A stretch of 64,000 nucleotides of DNA from Microbacterium proteolyticum (GCF_030818075.1 NZ_JAUSZZ010000001.1:1860001-1924000); one strand, 5' to 3'. Numbered from the stretch's first letter, positions 44,856 to 55,728 are shown. Program-made: numbers and translations. Notes: generated from the letters alone by a model not told the origin.

Positions 44856-44963
44856 GCGGCCCCGCCGCGGACCTCGCGCCACGCGAGCCGCCGGGCGACG
44901 CCCTCTTGACGATGGCGCCGGACAGGCGTCGCGGTGATGAGCGGCGCGGCAGGGCGCCCTCGC

Positions 44964-45743
44964 TCAGGCGCGGGTGCGCTCGGGAAGCGTGGGGAGGAGC
45001 TTCTCGAGGAAGGCTGCGGTGTCTTCCCACCCGTGCACCGCCTGGCATTCGACGCCCATCGCGAGGACGGGGTAGTCGTTGCCGTCGGGGTCGAGGCGGT
45101 CGCCGACGAACAGCATGTCGTCGAGGGGGATGCCGGTGGCCTCCACGAGCTTGTTCATGCCGTAGGCCTTGTCGATCCCGCGGTGGGTGATGTCGACCGA
45201 CGTCGACCCGCCGGAGCGCACCTCGAGGTCGGGGATGCGCGCCGCGACGGCTTCGCGCAGGCTGTTCTTCTTCTCGCCCGTGGGGTCCCATGCCATCTTG
45301 GCGTCGAGGGGGGCGGACTGCCCGAGAGCGGAGAACGTGATCTGCGAACCGCGGTCTTCGAGGATCTCGCCCCAGGGCTCGGCCTCCCAGAGTCCGAGTC
45401 GCTCGGCCTCCTCGCGCACCGCGGCGAGGGCGCGCTGCTTCTCGTCGTCGGTCAGCGAGTGGGCGTAGACCGTCTCGACGCCGTCGCTGGTGAGACGGTA
45501 GTACTGCGTTCCGCACGTGGGCATGAGGTGGAAGCGCGAAAGCACCTCGGGCGCGGCCTGGGGGAGGCGTTCGACGACCTGCGAGCGGAACTGCTGGAGC
45601 TGACCGCCCGAGATGATGGCGACCTCGACGCGCTCCGCGAGAGCGAGCAGAAGCTCACCGATGCGAGGGTCGATGGCCGACTTCGAGGGAGCGAGGGTGT
45701 CGTCGAGGTCGAAGGCGACGAGGCGGGGCGAGGCGTCGGACAC
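44964..45743 (-). CDS. HAD-family hydrolase (phosphomannomutase-like, class IIB)
   Basis: A 259-residue HAD protein. Motif I LVAFDLDDTLAPSK is at about residues 8-21, motif II IISGG near 49, and motifs III and IV are in the region DKAYGMNKLVEATGIPLDDMLFVGDRLDPDGNDYPV (quoted in part as MLFVGDRLDPDGNDYPV). The cap resembles class IIB enzymes annotated as phosphomannomutases or sucrose-phosphate phosphatases. GTG 45743 has AGGAG 6 nt upstream; the frame extends much further but without similarity. A TAGAAT box is about 100 bp upstream. Confidence 0.85.
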   Translation of the reverse strand: MSDASPRLVAFDLDDTLAPSKSAIDPRIGELLLALAERVEVAIISGGQLQQFRSQVVERLPQAAPEVLSRFHLMPTCGTQYYRLTSDGVETVYAHSLTDDEKQRALAAVREEAERLGLWEAEPWGEILEDRGSQITFSALGQSAPLDAKMAWDPTGEKKNSLREAVAARIPDLEVRSGGSTSVDITHRGIDKAYGMNKLVEATGIPLDDMLFVGDRLDPDGNDYPVLAMGVECQAVHGWEDTAAFLEKLLPTLPERTRA

Positions 45744-45843
45744 GGTGCTCCTGGAGGTCTCGGGGTCTTGATGCGTCGGTGCCCGTTCGTGCGTGCACGC
45801 GTGAGGTGGCGGACGGCCGCGAGGCCGTTGGCGGCCCAGGATG

Positions 45844-45849
45844 ATTCTA
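45844..45849 (-). promoter_or_regulatory. -10 box for the HAD hydrolase gene
   Basis: TAGAAT on the minus strand, about 100 bp before the GTG. The remainder of 45744-45988 holds no gene that I can support. Confidence 0.45.
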
Positions 45850-45988
45850 TGCCGGGTGCTGGGGCGCTCCCGTCGGGCGGATCCCCCGGTCTCGAGCAGG
45901 TCCCGCATGGCGGGGCGGCATCGGCCGTCGCCACGGCTCGCCGGCCGCCGACGTGACTCCCGGGCGAGAGCGACCCCACCGACCAAGA

Positions 45989-46018
45989 AGAGCCTCCCGC
46001 GTTTCCGCGGAAGGCTCT
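45989..46018 (-). terminator. Terminator of tRNA-Pro
   Basis: On the minus strand AGAGCCT, a mismatch, then CCGCG pair with CGCGG and AGGCTCT around a four-base loop, followed by TCTTCTT. It lies about 47 bp after the tRNA 3' end. Confidence 0.75.
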
Positions 46019-46064
46019 CCCTCGTCGACCGAACCGGATTCCCGTGGTTCGAGTGACAGTCGAT

Positions 46065-46141
46065 TGGTCGGGGTGACAGGATTTGAACCTGCGGCCTCGT
46101 CGTCCCGAACGACGCGCGCTACCAAGCTGCGCCACACCCCG
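46065..46141 (-). tRNA. tRNA-Pro, anticodon CGG
   Basis: The cloverleaf reads on the minus strand from 46141: acceptor CGGGGTG pairs with CACCCCG (46075-46069), D arm GGCGCAGCTTGGTAGCGC, anticodon stem CGTCG/CGACG with the loop TTCGGGA, and T arm GCAGGTTCAAATCCTGT. The anticodon CGG reads the proline codon CCG. The discriminator is A (46068) and the 3' CCA is encoded (46067-46065). Confidence 0.98.
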
Positions 46142-46333
46142 TGGCAACTTGAAAAGTCTACCCTGTTCCGCGCCCTCCACCGAACCACAGCACGGCTCGG
46201 GCGCGTCGCGGGCCCGCGCGACGACGGTTCCCCGGGCGCCGGATCGCCTCGAGATCCCGGCTCCGCGGGCTCCGAGGGGACACGGATGCGCATCCTGGTC
46301 GATGCGACGGAGGTTCAGCCCGGAGCCGTCGAC

Positions 46334-46386
46334 GCCGCCCGCGGCCGTCCGAGTCGCCGAAAGCGTCGAGACGGCCGCGGGGCGGC
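46334..46386 (-). terminator. GC hairpin after the thioester surface protein gene
   Basis: GCCGCCCGCGGCCGTC (46334-46349) pairs with GACGGCCGCGGGGCGGC (46370-46386) with one bulged base. It is the first strong hairpin downstream of the surface-protein stop on the minus strand. Nothing else is recognised in 46142-46439. Confidence 0.6.
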
Positions 46387-46439
46387 AGTGCGTCACCGCA
46401 AGGAAGGCTGATGGTCGCAGACCGTTGCGCGAGTCCTGC

Positions 46440-47948
46440 TCACATCCGAGGGGTGGAACGCCGTCGCGCGACGGCCCAGGCTGTCACGCCGAGGCCGATG
46501 ACCGCCACCGCCGCACCCCCGGCGCCGCCCAGCGACGCGGCGCTGATGCCCGTCTGCGCCAATGCCTCGGGGAGGGTCGGCGCCGACGAAGGGGAAGGAG
46601 GTGCGGCGGCACGTGTCGGCGCGACCGTCGGCGTCGGCGTCGGCTCCGAGCGGGGCGCCGGAGGCGCGAGCTGCTCGGTCTGCGCGGGAGAGGCGAATCG
46701 CTCCTGCCAGCGATAGCCGGTCGGCAGGTGCGGGATCGTCTCGGCATCCTGTGCTTCTCGCTCCACACGCCAGACGGCCGTGTAGACGCCGGGCCCGGGC
46801 AGCGACTCCGACGGAATTTCGTAGACGCCGGCGCCAACCTCCGGGTCGGTCCGCAGGTCGAGACGCATCACGGGGGTGAGGTTCGACGGGATCTCCGCCG
46901 ATTCAGCGGGGTAGGCGCCCGTCCGGTACACGTCGGCGGTCGCGACGACCGCGATGAAGGACCCGTCCGCGTGGCGCGGCCAGACACCGTCCCCCGCCGA
47001 CACCGTGACGCTGTCGATGAAGCGACCGTCCGCGATGCGCGCGGTGGTCTCGATGCGCGGCGCGAAGAGCACAGGGCGGGGCGTGGCATCCTCCGACGAG
47101 AGCGCGAAGGTGGTGGGGTCAGCCGGGCCAGCCGACTCCTGCTGCCCGGGCGTGGAGAAGAAGCGGATCGCTGCCGAACGCACCGAGAAGGACCCCGTTG
47201 CACGGACGGTGTAGGGACGGCCGCCGTCCGAGGCGGAGGCGGGCGCGATGATGTCGTACGCCTGTCCGGCGTGGACGTCCGCGCGATCGTTCCGGCCGGT
47301 GTCGGCGAACACGGCGTTGTCGAGATGCAGGGTGCCGGTCGCCGAGGGATCGACGTCTGCGGTCACGGTGCCGCGGGTGGGGTCGTCGTCACGAGCGGTG
47401 AGCGTCAGCGAACCTCCGACGCGGGGTACGGCGATGGCCTCCGCCTCGGCCAGATAGTGCACGGCCCGTTGCTGCACGGCCTCGCTGTTCTCGGGGCTGG
47501 CGCGACGCATGATGAAATCGATCGCCTCGGGGAGGCTCTCGCCGGTGTACCCCCACGAGTGCAGCGTGGTCGCGCGATCGGCGATCGCTTTGACCGCCCA
47601 TCCGACGCCGGCGGCCTGCACCGGGTCGTCCGTCTGGCCGTAGGTGCCGACGAGGTAGTTGATCGAGATTAGTTGCTGGGGGCTGAGTCCGTTCACGTGC
47701 GACGACACCCCGTGGTCGGTGGTGGGATCAGTGGCGACGGGCAGCCCGGGATGGATGCAATAGGTGTGCACGTCGCCGACCCGCATCGAGCCGTGCCAGC
47801 CCGTGCGCGAAAGCGGCGCCCAGGTGCCGAAACCCGTGCCGCGCTCGGCAGCCTGGGCGGCGGGAGCGACTCCGAGGCCGCCGAGCAGCGCCGCGATCAG
47901 GGTGAGGACGGCGACAGCGCGTCGACGTGGCGGGGATGGGTGATGCAT
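46440..47948 (-). CDS. Cell-wall-anchored surface protein with thioester-type domain
   Basis: A 502-residue exported protein. A signal peptide (residues 1-35: RRR then a hydrophobic core ending AAQAAE) is followed by a domain with YCIHPG (cysteine near 64) and DDPVQAAGVGWAV (about 109), the pair of sites that form a Cys-Gln thioester in Gram-positive adhesins of the TED family. Two beta-rich domains follow, then a Pro/Thr/Ser-rich stalk and a sorting signal LAQTG, hydrophobic helix and RRRS tail near the C terminus, as recognised by class E sortases. Assignment of the thioester is inferred from these motifs. ATG 47948 has AAGGGA 9 nt upstream. Confidence 0.75.
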   Translation of the reverse strand: MHHPSPPRRRAVAVLTLIAALLGGLGVAPAAQAAERGTGFGTWAPLSRTGWHGSMRVGDVHTYCIHPGLPVATDPTTDHGVSSHVNGLSPQQLISINYLVGTYGQTDDPVQAAGVGWAVKAIADRATTLHSWGYTGESLPEAIDFIMRRASPENSEAVQQRAVHYLAEAEAIAVPRVGGSLTLTARDDDPTRGTVTADVDPSATGTLHLDNAVFADTGRNDRADVHAGQAYDIIAPASASDGGRPYTVRATGSFSVRSAAIRFFSTPGQQESAGPADPTTFALSSEDATPRPVLFAPRIETTARIADGRFIDSVTVSAGDGVWPRHADGSFIAVVATADVYRTGAYPAESAEIPSNLTPVMRLDLRTDPEVGAGVYEIPSESLPGPGVYTAVWRVEREAQDAETIPHLPTGYRWQERFASPAQTEQLAPPAPRSEPTPTPTVAPTRAAAPPSPSSAPTLPEALAQTGISAASLGGAGGAAVAVIGLGVTAWAVARRRSTPRM

Positions 47949-48010
47949 GCGAGGAGTCCCTTCGTTCGAGGAGACTCGATCGTGCGCCAACCAGGTCGCG
48001 TCGAAACGGC

Positions 48011-48046
48011 ACGAGGGGCCGATCCGTGTACGGATCGGCCCCTCGT
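48011..48046. terminator. 36-bp near-perfect palindrome between two minus-strand genes
   Basis: ACGAGGGGCCGATCCGT (48011-48027) and its exact reverse complement (48030-48046) are separated by two bases. It begins 18 bp after the metallophosphoesterase stop and precedes the surface protein gene. It is the likely terminator of the former. Confidence 0.8.
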
Positions 48047-48063
48047 CGCGGTGGGGAGAAGGC

Positions 48064-48987
48064 TCAGCGGGGGAGCAGCGTGAGCAGCGTCGCCTCCGGG
48101 CGGCATCCGAATCGGACCGGCGCGTAGATCGAATGGCCGAGGCCGGCACTGACGTTCAACGGGACGGTCCTGCCCTCGTGCGTCCAGTCGCTCAGGCCTC
48201 GGGCCTGATCCAGGGGGATGTCGCAGTTGGACACGAGCGCCTTCCGGCTGAATGGCACCCGCACCTGACCGCCGTGCGTGTGACCTGCCAGCAGCACGTC
48301 GGCACCGAGGCCGATGAACGTGTCGAGCGTGCGTCGATAGGGCGCGTGCATCACACCGAGGGTGAGGTCGGCGGCATCCAGGGTGTCGAGGATGGGCGGG
48401 ATGAGTTCCGGATGGTCCCAGTTGCGGTGACCGTCGTTGACTCCGAACGCCGTCACACGCAGGCCCTTGATCTCCAGCGACACCGCCGTGTCATCGAGGA
48501 TGCGCCACCCGAGATCGTCGGTGAAGAAGCGATCGAGCGCGTCGACGTCGAGGTGCTTGTGCGCCGGCAGGTTGCCCGAGGGACCCAAGAAGTAGCGGAG
48601 CGGGTTGCGCGGAGCGGGCTCCTGGTAATCGTTGGAGCCGTGCACGACCAGACCGGGCACGTCGCGCAGAGGCGAGAAGGCCGTGCGGATGCCGGTGAGC
48701 CCGTCACGGTGCCCCAGGTTGTCGCCCGTGTTGACGACGAGGTCGGGGGAGAGCTCCGACAGGCGTGCCATCCACTCCTGCTTGCGGTGCTGCCACGGCG
48801 CCATATGGGCGTCGGAGACGTGGAGCACGCGCAGGGGCTCAGCGCCCTTCGGGAGGACCCGCAGCGCGTGATACCGCACGGTGAACAGGTGGCGCTCGAT
48901 GCCGACACCCCAGACAGCGGCCCCGACAGCCGCCGCCCCCGCGACCCCGAGGGGCGCGAGGGCGGCGGTCACGAGGGGGCGCGTCAC
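48064..48987 (-). CDS. Membrane-anchored metallophosphoesterase
   Basis: A 307-residue calcineurin-like phosphoesterase (YkuE/CpdA-like class). An N-terminal hydrophobic helix (LVTAALAPLGVAGAAAVGAAVWG) is followed by the metal motifs VLHVSDAHM (DxH, about 58-66), VVNTGDNLGH (GDxxx), GSNDY (GNH-like, with D in place of H), and the HAPYR and AGHTHGGQ histidines. GTG 48987 overlaps the PBP stop and has AAGGA 6 nt upstream; ATG 48993 is too close to that site. Such genes commonly follow this PBP in Micrococcales, so a cell-wall role is plausible. Confidence 0.9.
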   Translation of the reverse strand: MTRPLVTAALAPLGVAGAAAVGAAVWGVGIERHLFTVRYHALRVLPKGAEPLRVLHVSDAHMAPWQHRKQEWMARLSELSPDLVVNTGDNLGHRDGLTGIRTAFSPLRDVPGLVVHGSNDYQEPAPRNPLRYFLGPSGNLPAHKHLDVDALDRFFTDDLGWRILDDTAVSLEIKGLRVTAFGVNDGHRNWDHPELIPPILDTLDAADLTLGVMHAPYRRTLDTFIGLGADVLLAGHTHGGQVRVPFSRKALVSNCDIPLDQARGLSDWTHEGRTVPLNVSAGLGHSIYAPVRFGCRPEATLLTLLPR

Positions 48988-51686
48988 GGGCATTCCTTCG
49001 CGACGACCGACAGGGCGACCGCCGTGCTCTTGTTCGCGGCGCTCCCGCCCGCGGGACTCGTGCTGACGACCTGACCCTCGGCGGGAGCGTTGGCGTCTCG
49101 CTGGCACCCGCCGATCGAGATGTTGCCGAAGCCGGCGCCCGCCAGGGCCGCTCTCGCGGCGTTGACCGTCTGCCCGTCCACGTTGGGTACGGTGCCCTGC
49201 TGGCCGTTGCCGGGGTTGATCGTGATGGTGGAGCCGGCCGGCGCGGAACCGCCGTTGGGGCTCTGGGCGGCGACGGTGTCGGGGCCCGAGGCGGAGTCGA
49301 CGGGGTCGCCCACGGTGACCCGGAAGCCGGCGGCGGTCAGGGTCGATTCCGCGTTGTCGAGGCTCTGTCCCACCACGTTGGGCAGGTCGCGCTGCTGCGT
49401 GCGGAGCAGGTTGGACACCGGGTCCGGGAAGCGGTCGCCCCCGTAGAACTCGTTCGCGGCGCTCTGGATGTCGCGGGCGAGCACGTAGCGCATGCTGCTC
49501 AGCTGGTTGCCGTTCGCGTACTTGCCGAACAGGTCCTTGTCGCCGTCCCAGTTGCCGACCCAGACCGCGGTGGTCGCGTTGGTCGAGGACTCGATCATCC
49601 AGGTCTGGAAGCCCTCGTGCGTGCCGGTCTTACCCATCACGGGGGTGCCGTCGAAGGGGTTGGCATCGACGCCGGTGCCGCCGCGCTGCATCACGCCCTG
49701 AAGGGCGTAGGCGGTCGTCGCGGCGATCTCCGGAGTGAGCGCCGACTCGCACTTGCGATCGGGAATGGGACGCTCCTCGCCGTCGGCGGTGGTCACCTTG
49801 TCGATGACCTTCGGCTGGCAGCGGGTCCCGCCGTTCGCGACCGTCGCGAAGGCACCGGCCATCGCGAGAGGCGAGACGTTGTCGCTTCCGATCACCTCGT
49901 TGGCATTCGCCATGGCGATCTCGTTGCCGTCTCCCGACTGCACGCCGAGGCGCTTGACGACCTTGGCGATGTCGCACAGGTCGAGCTCCGCCGCCATCGC
50001 CAGGTAGCCGGTGTTGAGGGAGTCGCGCGTGAACATCATCGGCGTGCCCACGTACCCGGGGTTGCGCGCGAAGTTGTTGATCGTGACGTTGCCCTGATTG
50101 ACCCAGTTGCCCGTGCAGGAGTTGGTCATGTTGGGCACGGGCCGGAGGCGTCCGTTCAGCGACTCGTTCAGGGAATGGCCCTTCTCGAGCCAGTCCACCA
50201 GCGTGAACAACTTGAACGTCGAGCCGACGGGGAAACCGATCGAACCGCCGTTGCTGGAATCGCCCGCGAAGACGATCGAGTTGTACGAGGGGTCCGACTG
50301 GGCCAGCTCGGGGTCCTGCGTGAACTTGGTGTTCTGCGCGATCGCGAGGACTCGGCCGGTCTTGGCCTCGAGGCTGACCGCCGTCGAGCCGAACTTCATC
50401 CCGTCGACGCTCTGGGGGGTGTTCTCGTTCATCGAGTTCTGCGCGGCGTCCTGCATCCGCCAGTCGAGCGTCGTCTGGATGGTGAGCCCGTCCTGGCGGA
50501 GCGCGCGCACGCGGTCGTCCGTCTCGGCCCCGAATGCCGGGTCGTTGAGGATCGTCGAGACGACGTACTGGCAGAAGTACGGCGCCGCAGACGAACCGCA
50601 GCCCTGCTGCGTCTCGGAGAGCTTGGGCGTGATCGGCTCGACCGCGTACTGGACGTACTGCTCGTGCGTGATCTTGCCGTCGATCTCCATGCGGCTGAGC
50701 ACGTACAGCTGACGACCCTTCGTCTCGCTGTAGCCGTCCGCGGCCGCGACCAGCTGCTCCTGCGTGATCTCACCGTTGTCGCGCAGGGTGAACAGGGCCT
50801 GGATGGTGTCCTGGTCGACGTCGTCGATCGACCCGTCGGGCTGCTTGTTCGCCGTGGTCCCATCGTTGTAGATGATCGAGCCGTCGGGGCGGTCGATGCG
50901 GAACCGGTTGGGATTCTGCACCATGCCGGCGAGGATCGCGGCCTGTCCGACGTTCAGCTCGGAGGCCGACACATCGAAGTAGCGCTTGGCTGCGGCGTCG
51001 ATGCCGTAGGTCACGCCGCCGAAGTTGGCGATGTTGAGGTAGCCGAGGAGGATCTGATCCTTCGAGAACTCCTTCTCGAGCTGGATGGCGTAGCGCATCT
51101 CCTGCAGCTTGCGCTGGTAGCCCTCCGGGCCTTCGGCCTGGACCGCGGCCTCGGCGCACTCCTGCAGAGCCTCGTCACGGGTCTTGCCGACGGGGTCGGC
51201 ATCGGTGGGCTCGACGGCCTTGGCCTCGCGCTCGCAGCGCTGCACGAGGACGTTCTTGACGTACTGCTGGCTGATCGAGGATCCGCCCTGCGTCTGGCCG
51301 TTCGCCGCGTTGTTCAGCAGAGCACGGGTGGTGCCGATCAGGTCGACGCCGCCGTGCTGGTAGTACCGCGGGTCCTCCGAGGACAGCACGGCGTCGTACA
51401 TGACGGGAGCCACCTGGTCGAAGGTGACGGGGGAGCGGTTCTGGTCGTAGAAGGTCGCCAGCACGCGGTCGCCGGCCATCAGCGTCGTCGGCTGCATGAG
51501 CTCGTCGGGCTGCAGATAGCTGGGCATCTTGTCGAAGATGGTGATGGCGCTGGATGCAGCGGCACCGGAGACGGCGATGGCCGGCGTCACGGCGGCGGTG
51601 ACCAGGAGACCGGCGACCGCGCTGAGTCCGACGAGGCCCAGGATGCCGCCGAGGGCACCGCTAGCCGTACGTTTGTTCTCGGGCAT
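48984..51686 (-). CDS. Class A penicillin-binding protein with PASTA domains
   Basis: A 900-residue bifunctional peptidoglycan synthase. A membrane helix (about 12-45) is followed by the GT51 glycosyltransferase (SSEDPRYYQHGGVD with the catalytic Glu near 110; GGSSISQQYVKN near 143; and YLNIANFGGVTYGIDAAAKRYF), then the transpeptidase (SxxK serine in GSTFKLFTL near 497, KTGTHEGFQTWM near 703), and two PASTA repeats near the C terminus (LPNVVGQSLDNAE and VPNVDGQTVNAARAAL), which bind muropeptides. ATG 51686 has no ribosome site but lies 7 nt after TAGCAT. Confidence 0.95.
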   Translation of the reverse strand: MPENKRTASGALGGILGLVGLSAVAGLLVTAAVTPAIAVSGAAASSAITIFDKMPSYLQPDELMQPTTLMAGDRVLATFYDQNRSPVTFDQVAPVMYDAVLSSEDPRYYQHGGVDLIGTTRALLNNAANGQTQGGSSISQQYVKNVLVQRCEREAKAVEPTDADPVGKTRDEALQECAEAAVQAEGPEGYQRKLQEMRYAIQLEKEFSKDQILLGYLNIANFGGVTYGIDAAAKRYFDVSASELNVGQAAILAGMVQNPNRFRIDRPDGSIIYNDGTTANKQPDGSIDDVDQDTIQALFTLRDNGEITQEQLVAAADGYSETKGRQLYVLSRMEIDGKITHEQYVQYAVEPITPKLSETQQGCGSSAAPYFCQYVVSTILNDPAFGAETDDRVRALRQDGLTIQTTLDWRMQDAAQNSMNENTPQSVDGMKFGSTAVSLEAKTGRVLAIAQNTKFTQDPELAQSDPSYNSIVFAGDSSNGGSIGFPVGSTFKLFTLVDWLEKGHSLNESLNGRLRPVPNMTNSCTGNWVNQGNVTINNFARNPGYVGTPMMFTRDSLNTGYLAMAAELDLCDIAKVVKRLGVQSGDGNEIAMANANEVIGSDNVSPLAMAGAFATVANGGTRCQPKVIDKVTTADGEERPIPDRKCESALTPEIAATTAYALQGVMQRGGTGVDANPFDGTPVMGKTGTHEGFQTWMIESSTNATTAVWVGNWDGDKDLFGKYANGNQLSSMRYVLARDIQSAANEFYGGDRFPDPVSNLLRTQQRDLPNVVGQSLDNAESTLTAAGFRVTVGDPVDSASGPDTVAAQSPNGGSAPAGSTITINPGNGQQGTVPNVDGQTVNAARAALAGAGFGNISIGGCQRDANAPAEGQVVSTSPAGGSAANKSTAVALSVVAKECP

Positions 51687-51693
51687 AGGCTTG

Positions 51694-51699
51694 ATGCTA
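51694..51699 (-). promoter_or_regulatory. -10 box of a leaderless promoter for the PBP gene
   Basis: TAGCAT on the minus strand ends 7 nt before the ATG at 51686. Confidence 0.55.
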
Positions 51700-51804
51700 A
51701 GCGACGTTGCTGGGCGATGCCTTGAAGGCGTGCGCTCGCGCGCGTACGCCTTCCACCGCGCGCGCACGATCGCTGCCGCGCCCAGCCATCGCCGGGAGCC
51801 CGAC

Positions 51805-52023
51805 ATGACCACGTGGGAATACCTCACCACTCCGCTACTGATCCACAACACCGCGGCAATCCTCAACAACTGGGGAAAGCAGGGCTGGGAGCTCGTCCAG
51901 GTGGTGACGGGACCGGAGGGGGGACTCGTCGCCTACTTCAAGCGTCCGATCGGCGGCGGCACGGCCAACGCCGGACTCGGGGCCGCCGAGGTCGCGGCAC
52001 GTCAGTTCGAGGGCCAGCAGTGA
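51805..52023 (+). CDS. DUF4177-family small protein
   Basis: A 72-residue protein beginning TTWEYLTTPLLIHNTAAILNN, with GKQGWELVQVV and the DUF4177-like YFKRP. Such proteins have a beta-alpha-beta layout and unknown function. ATG 51805 has GGGAG 7 nt upstream. RidA overlaps its stop (GTGA), and this pair is common in Actinobacteria. Confidence 0.85.
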   Translation: MTTWEYLTTPLLIHNTAAILNNWGKQGWELVQVVTGPEGGLVAYFKRPIGGGTANAGLGAAEVAARQFEGQQ

Positions 52024-52487
52024 GCGTCGCGTCGCGCCTCGCCGAACTGGGCGTGGAGGTCCCCTCGGTCGTGCCGCCCGTCGCCGCATACATCCCCGCC
52101 AAGCGTCACGGCGATCTCGTGTACACCTCGGGTCAGTTGCCGATGGTGCAGGGGAAACTCCCCGCCACCGGCAAGGTCGGGGAGTCCGAGGGGCTCGTCG
52201 ATCCGGCGGACGCCAAGACCTACGCGCGTCAGTGTGCCCTGAACGCCCTCGCCGCCGCGGCGGCGCTCGTCGGCGGTGTCGACAACCTCACCGGCGTACT
52301 CAAGCTCACCGGCTTCGTGGCATCCGTTCCGGAGTTCACCGGGCAACCGGGCGTCATCAATGGTGCGAGCGAATTCTTCGGCGAGGTTTTCGGGGAGACC
52401 GGCGCGCATGCACGTTCGGCGGTCGGTGTGCCGGTCCTTCCCTTGGACAGTCCGGTCGAAGTCGAGGTCGTTTTCTCCGTCATTTGA
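52020..52487 (+). CDS. RidA/YjgF-family protein
   Basis: A 155-residue protein of the RidA superfamily, which hydrolyses reactive enamine and imine intermediates. GDLVYTSGQLPMVQGKLPATGKVG is at about 33-56 (quoted in part: DLVYTSGQLPM). The C-terminal arginine of classic RidA (IEIEAVA motif) is represented by SAVGVPVLPLDSPVEVEVVFSVI, and the key Arg before it is in AHARSAVG. It belongs to the longer actinobacterial subgroup. GTG 52020 overlaps the previous stop. Confidence 0.9.
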   Translation: MSVASRLAELGVEVPSVVPPVAAYIPAKRHGDLVYTSGQLPMVQGKLPATGKVGESEGLVDPADAKTYARQCALNALAAAAALVGGVDNLTGVLKLTGFVASVPEFTGQPGVINGASEFFGEVFGETGAHARSAVGVPVLPLDSPVEVEVVFSVI

Positions 52488-52647
52488 CCGGAAAGCGACA
52501 TCCTCGACGTCGGCGCGTAACCTATCGCGCTATTCCCTGTTTCAGAAATGTCGCATTGAATGATTAGGGTATTCACGGGGATGCGTAGTCGCGCTTGCCC
52601 GACCGGGTGCCTTGGTAGGGCGCATTTTTAGGGGAAAACGGGGAAAC

Positions 52648-53442
52648 ATGGACAGGACGAAGAAGCTCTGGGCCGCCGGCGCGACAGCGCTCGCTCTCGC
52701 TCTCGGAGCGGGAATCGCCGTTCCGGCGCACGCCGCTGACATCACGGGCGAGGTGAAGGTCACCATCGACCTCTCGTCCCGCAGCAAGACCGAGATCTCG
52801 GTGTGGACCAAGAACACGTCGTCGGTCCCGGCGTACGGCACGGCCAGCGTCTTCTACGAGCCCGCCGGGGTTCTGGTCGACTTCGGCCCGAAGCGGTACG
52901 CGCCCGGCGAGGTCTGGACGTGGACGCAGACGGCCCCCGGCCACGATTGCGGCGACTTCGACACCAGCACCGCGGTCGCGTTCGGCTCCGAGGATCGTGG
53001 CGGAGCGTCCGACTGGACCTCCGGCGAGCTCACCGTCGGCGACCCGCGGGTGACCATCATCGGCTGCGACACCCCGACGCCGACCCCGACGCCGACCGCT
53101 TCGCCCACGGCGACGCCGACGGCTTCGCCCACGGCGACGCCGACCGCGTCGCCCACGGCTTCGCCCTCGGCGACGCCGACCGCTTCGCCCACGGCGACGC
53201 CGACCGCATCGCCCACGGCGACGGCTTCGCCCACCGCGACGCCGACCGTCACCGCGTCCCCGGCGCCTTCGTCGTCCCCGACGGCCGGCGCGGCCGGCTC
53301 GTCGAACGCTCAGCCCGGTAAGGGCTCGCTGGCGGTCACCGGTATGTCCGGCGCCGCTCTGCTGCCGATCGCGCTGATCGCGGCGGGCGTGCTCGCCGTC
53401 GGTGCCGTGATCCTGCTGCTGCGTCGTCGCCGCTCGGTCTGA
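52648..53442 (+). CDS. LAxTG-anchored surface protein with TPTASP stalk
   Basis: A 264-residue secreted protein: signal peptide (1-29, ending AHA-A), a beta-rich domain of about 120 residues with cysteines near 108 and 138, a stalk of about 65 residues made of TPTA/SPTA repeats encoded by 15-18 bp DNA repeats (53075-53265), then LAVTG, a hydrophobic helix and RRRRS. This is a class E sortase sorting signal, like the other surface protein. ATG 52648 follows GGGGAAAC. A TAGGGT hexamer at 52565-52570 is the likely -10 box. The function of the head domain is unknown. Confidence 0.85.
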   Translation: MDRTKKLWAAGATALALALGAGIAVPAHAADITGEVKVTIDLSSRSKTEISVWTKNTSSVPAYGTASVFYEPAGVLVDFGPKRYAPGEVWTWTQTAPGHDCGDFDTSTAVAFGSEDRGGASDWTSGELTVGDPRVTIIGCDTPTPTPTPTASPTATPTASPTATPTASPTASPSATPTASPTATPTASPTATASPTATPTVTASPAPSSSPTAGAAGSSNAQPGKGSLAVTGMSGAALLPIALIAAGVLAVGAVILLLRRRRSV

Positions 53443-53453
53443 CGATCAATCTG

Positions 53454-53485
53454 AAGCGGGGCCGTTCGAAAGAACGGCCCCGCTT
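53454..53485 (+). terminator. Intrinsic terminator after the surface protein
   Basis: AAGCGGGGCCGTTC and GAACGGCCCCGCTT form a perfect 14-bp stem with a GAAA tetraloop, ending in CTTTCGTT. A smaller hairpin (AAACGGGA/TCCCGTTT) is at 53504-53523. The rest of 53524-53719 holds no gene. Confidence 0.9.
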
Positions 53486-53719
53486 TCGTTCGCCCCGATC
53501 AGGAAACGGGAATGATCCCGTTTCGCTTGCTGAGGGCGCTCGGCTCGGTGGCTCTCGCGCTGCTGCGCGTCGGTGTGCCGGTTCCTCCCCGATCGACGAC
53601 GCTCCGCCGCGCGCCGAAGAATGGGGTCGCGCGCGGCCCTGCACCTCGCGCGGTCGCGTGCGGGCCACGGCGATCGTTCGGCGCTCACCCTGTCGTGCGC
53701 CGGCGTCGGCGGTCCGATA

Positions 53720-53744
53720 TGGATGCCGGGCCACCCGGCATCCA
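53720..53744 (-). terminator. Hairpin after acs
   Basis: TGGATGCCGGG and CCCGGCATCCA form a perfect 11-bp stem with a 3-nt loop, 14 bp after the acs stop on the minus strand. Confidence 0.7.
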
Positions 53745-53758
53745 CACCCGGACCGAGG

Positions 53759-55728
<1,970 letters not shown>

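Noticed and set aside
45953..46411. Open frame containing VTGFEPAASSSRTTRATKL
   Set aside because: This is the well-known false protein produced by reading the complement of a tRNA gene; it spans tRNA-Pro.
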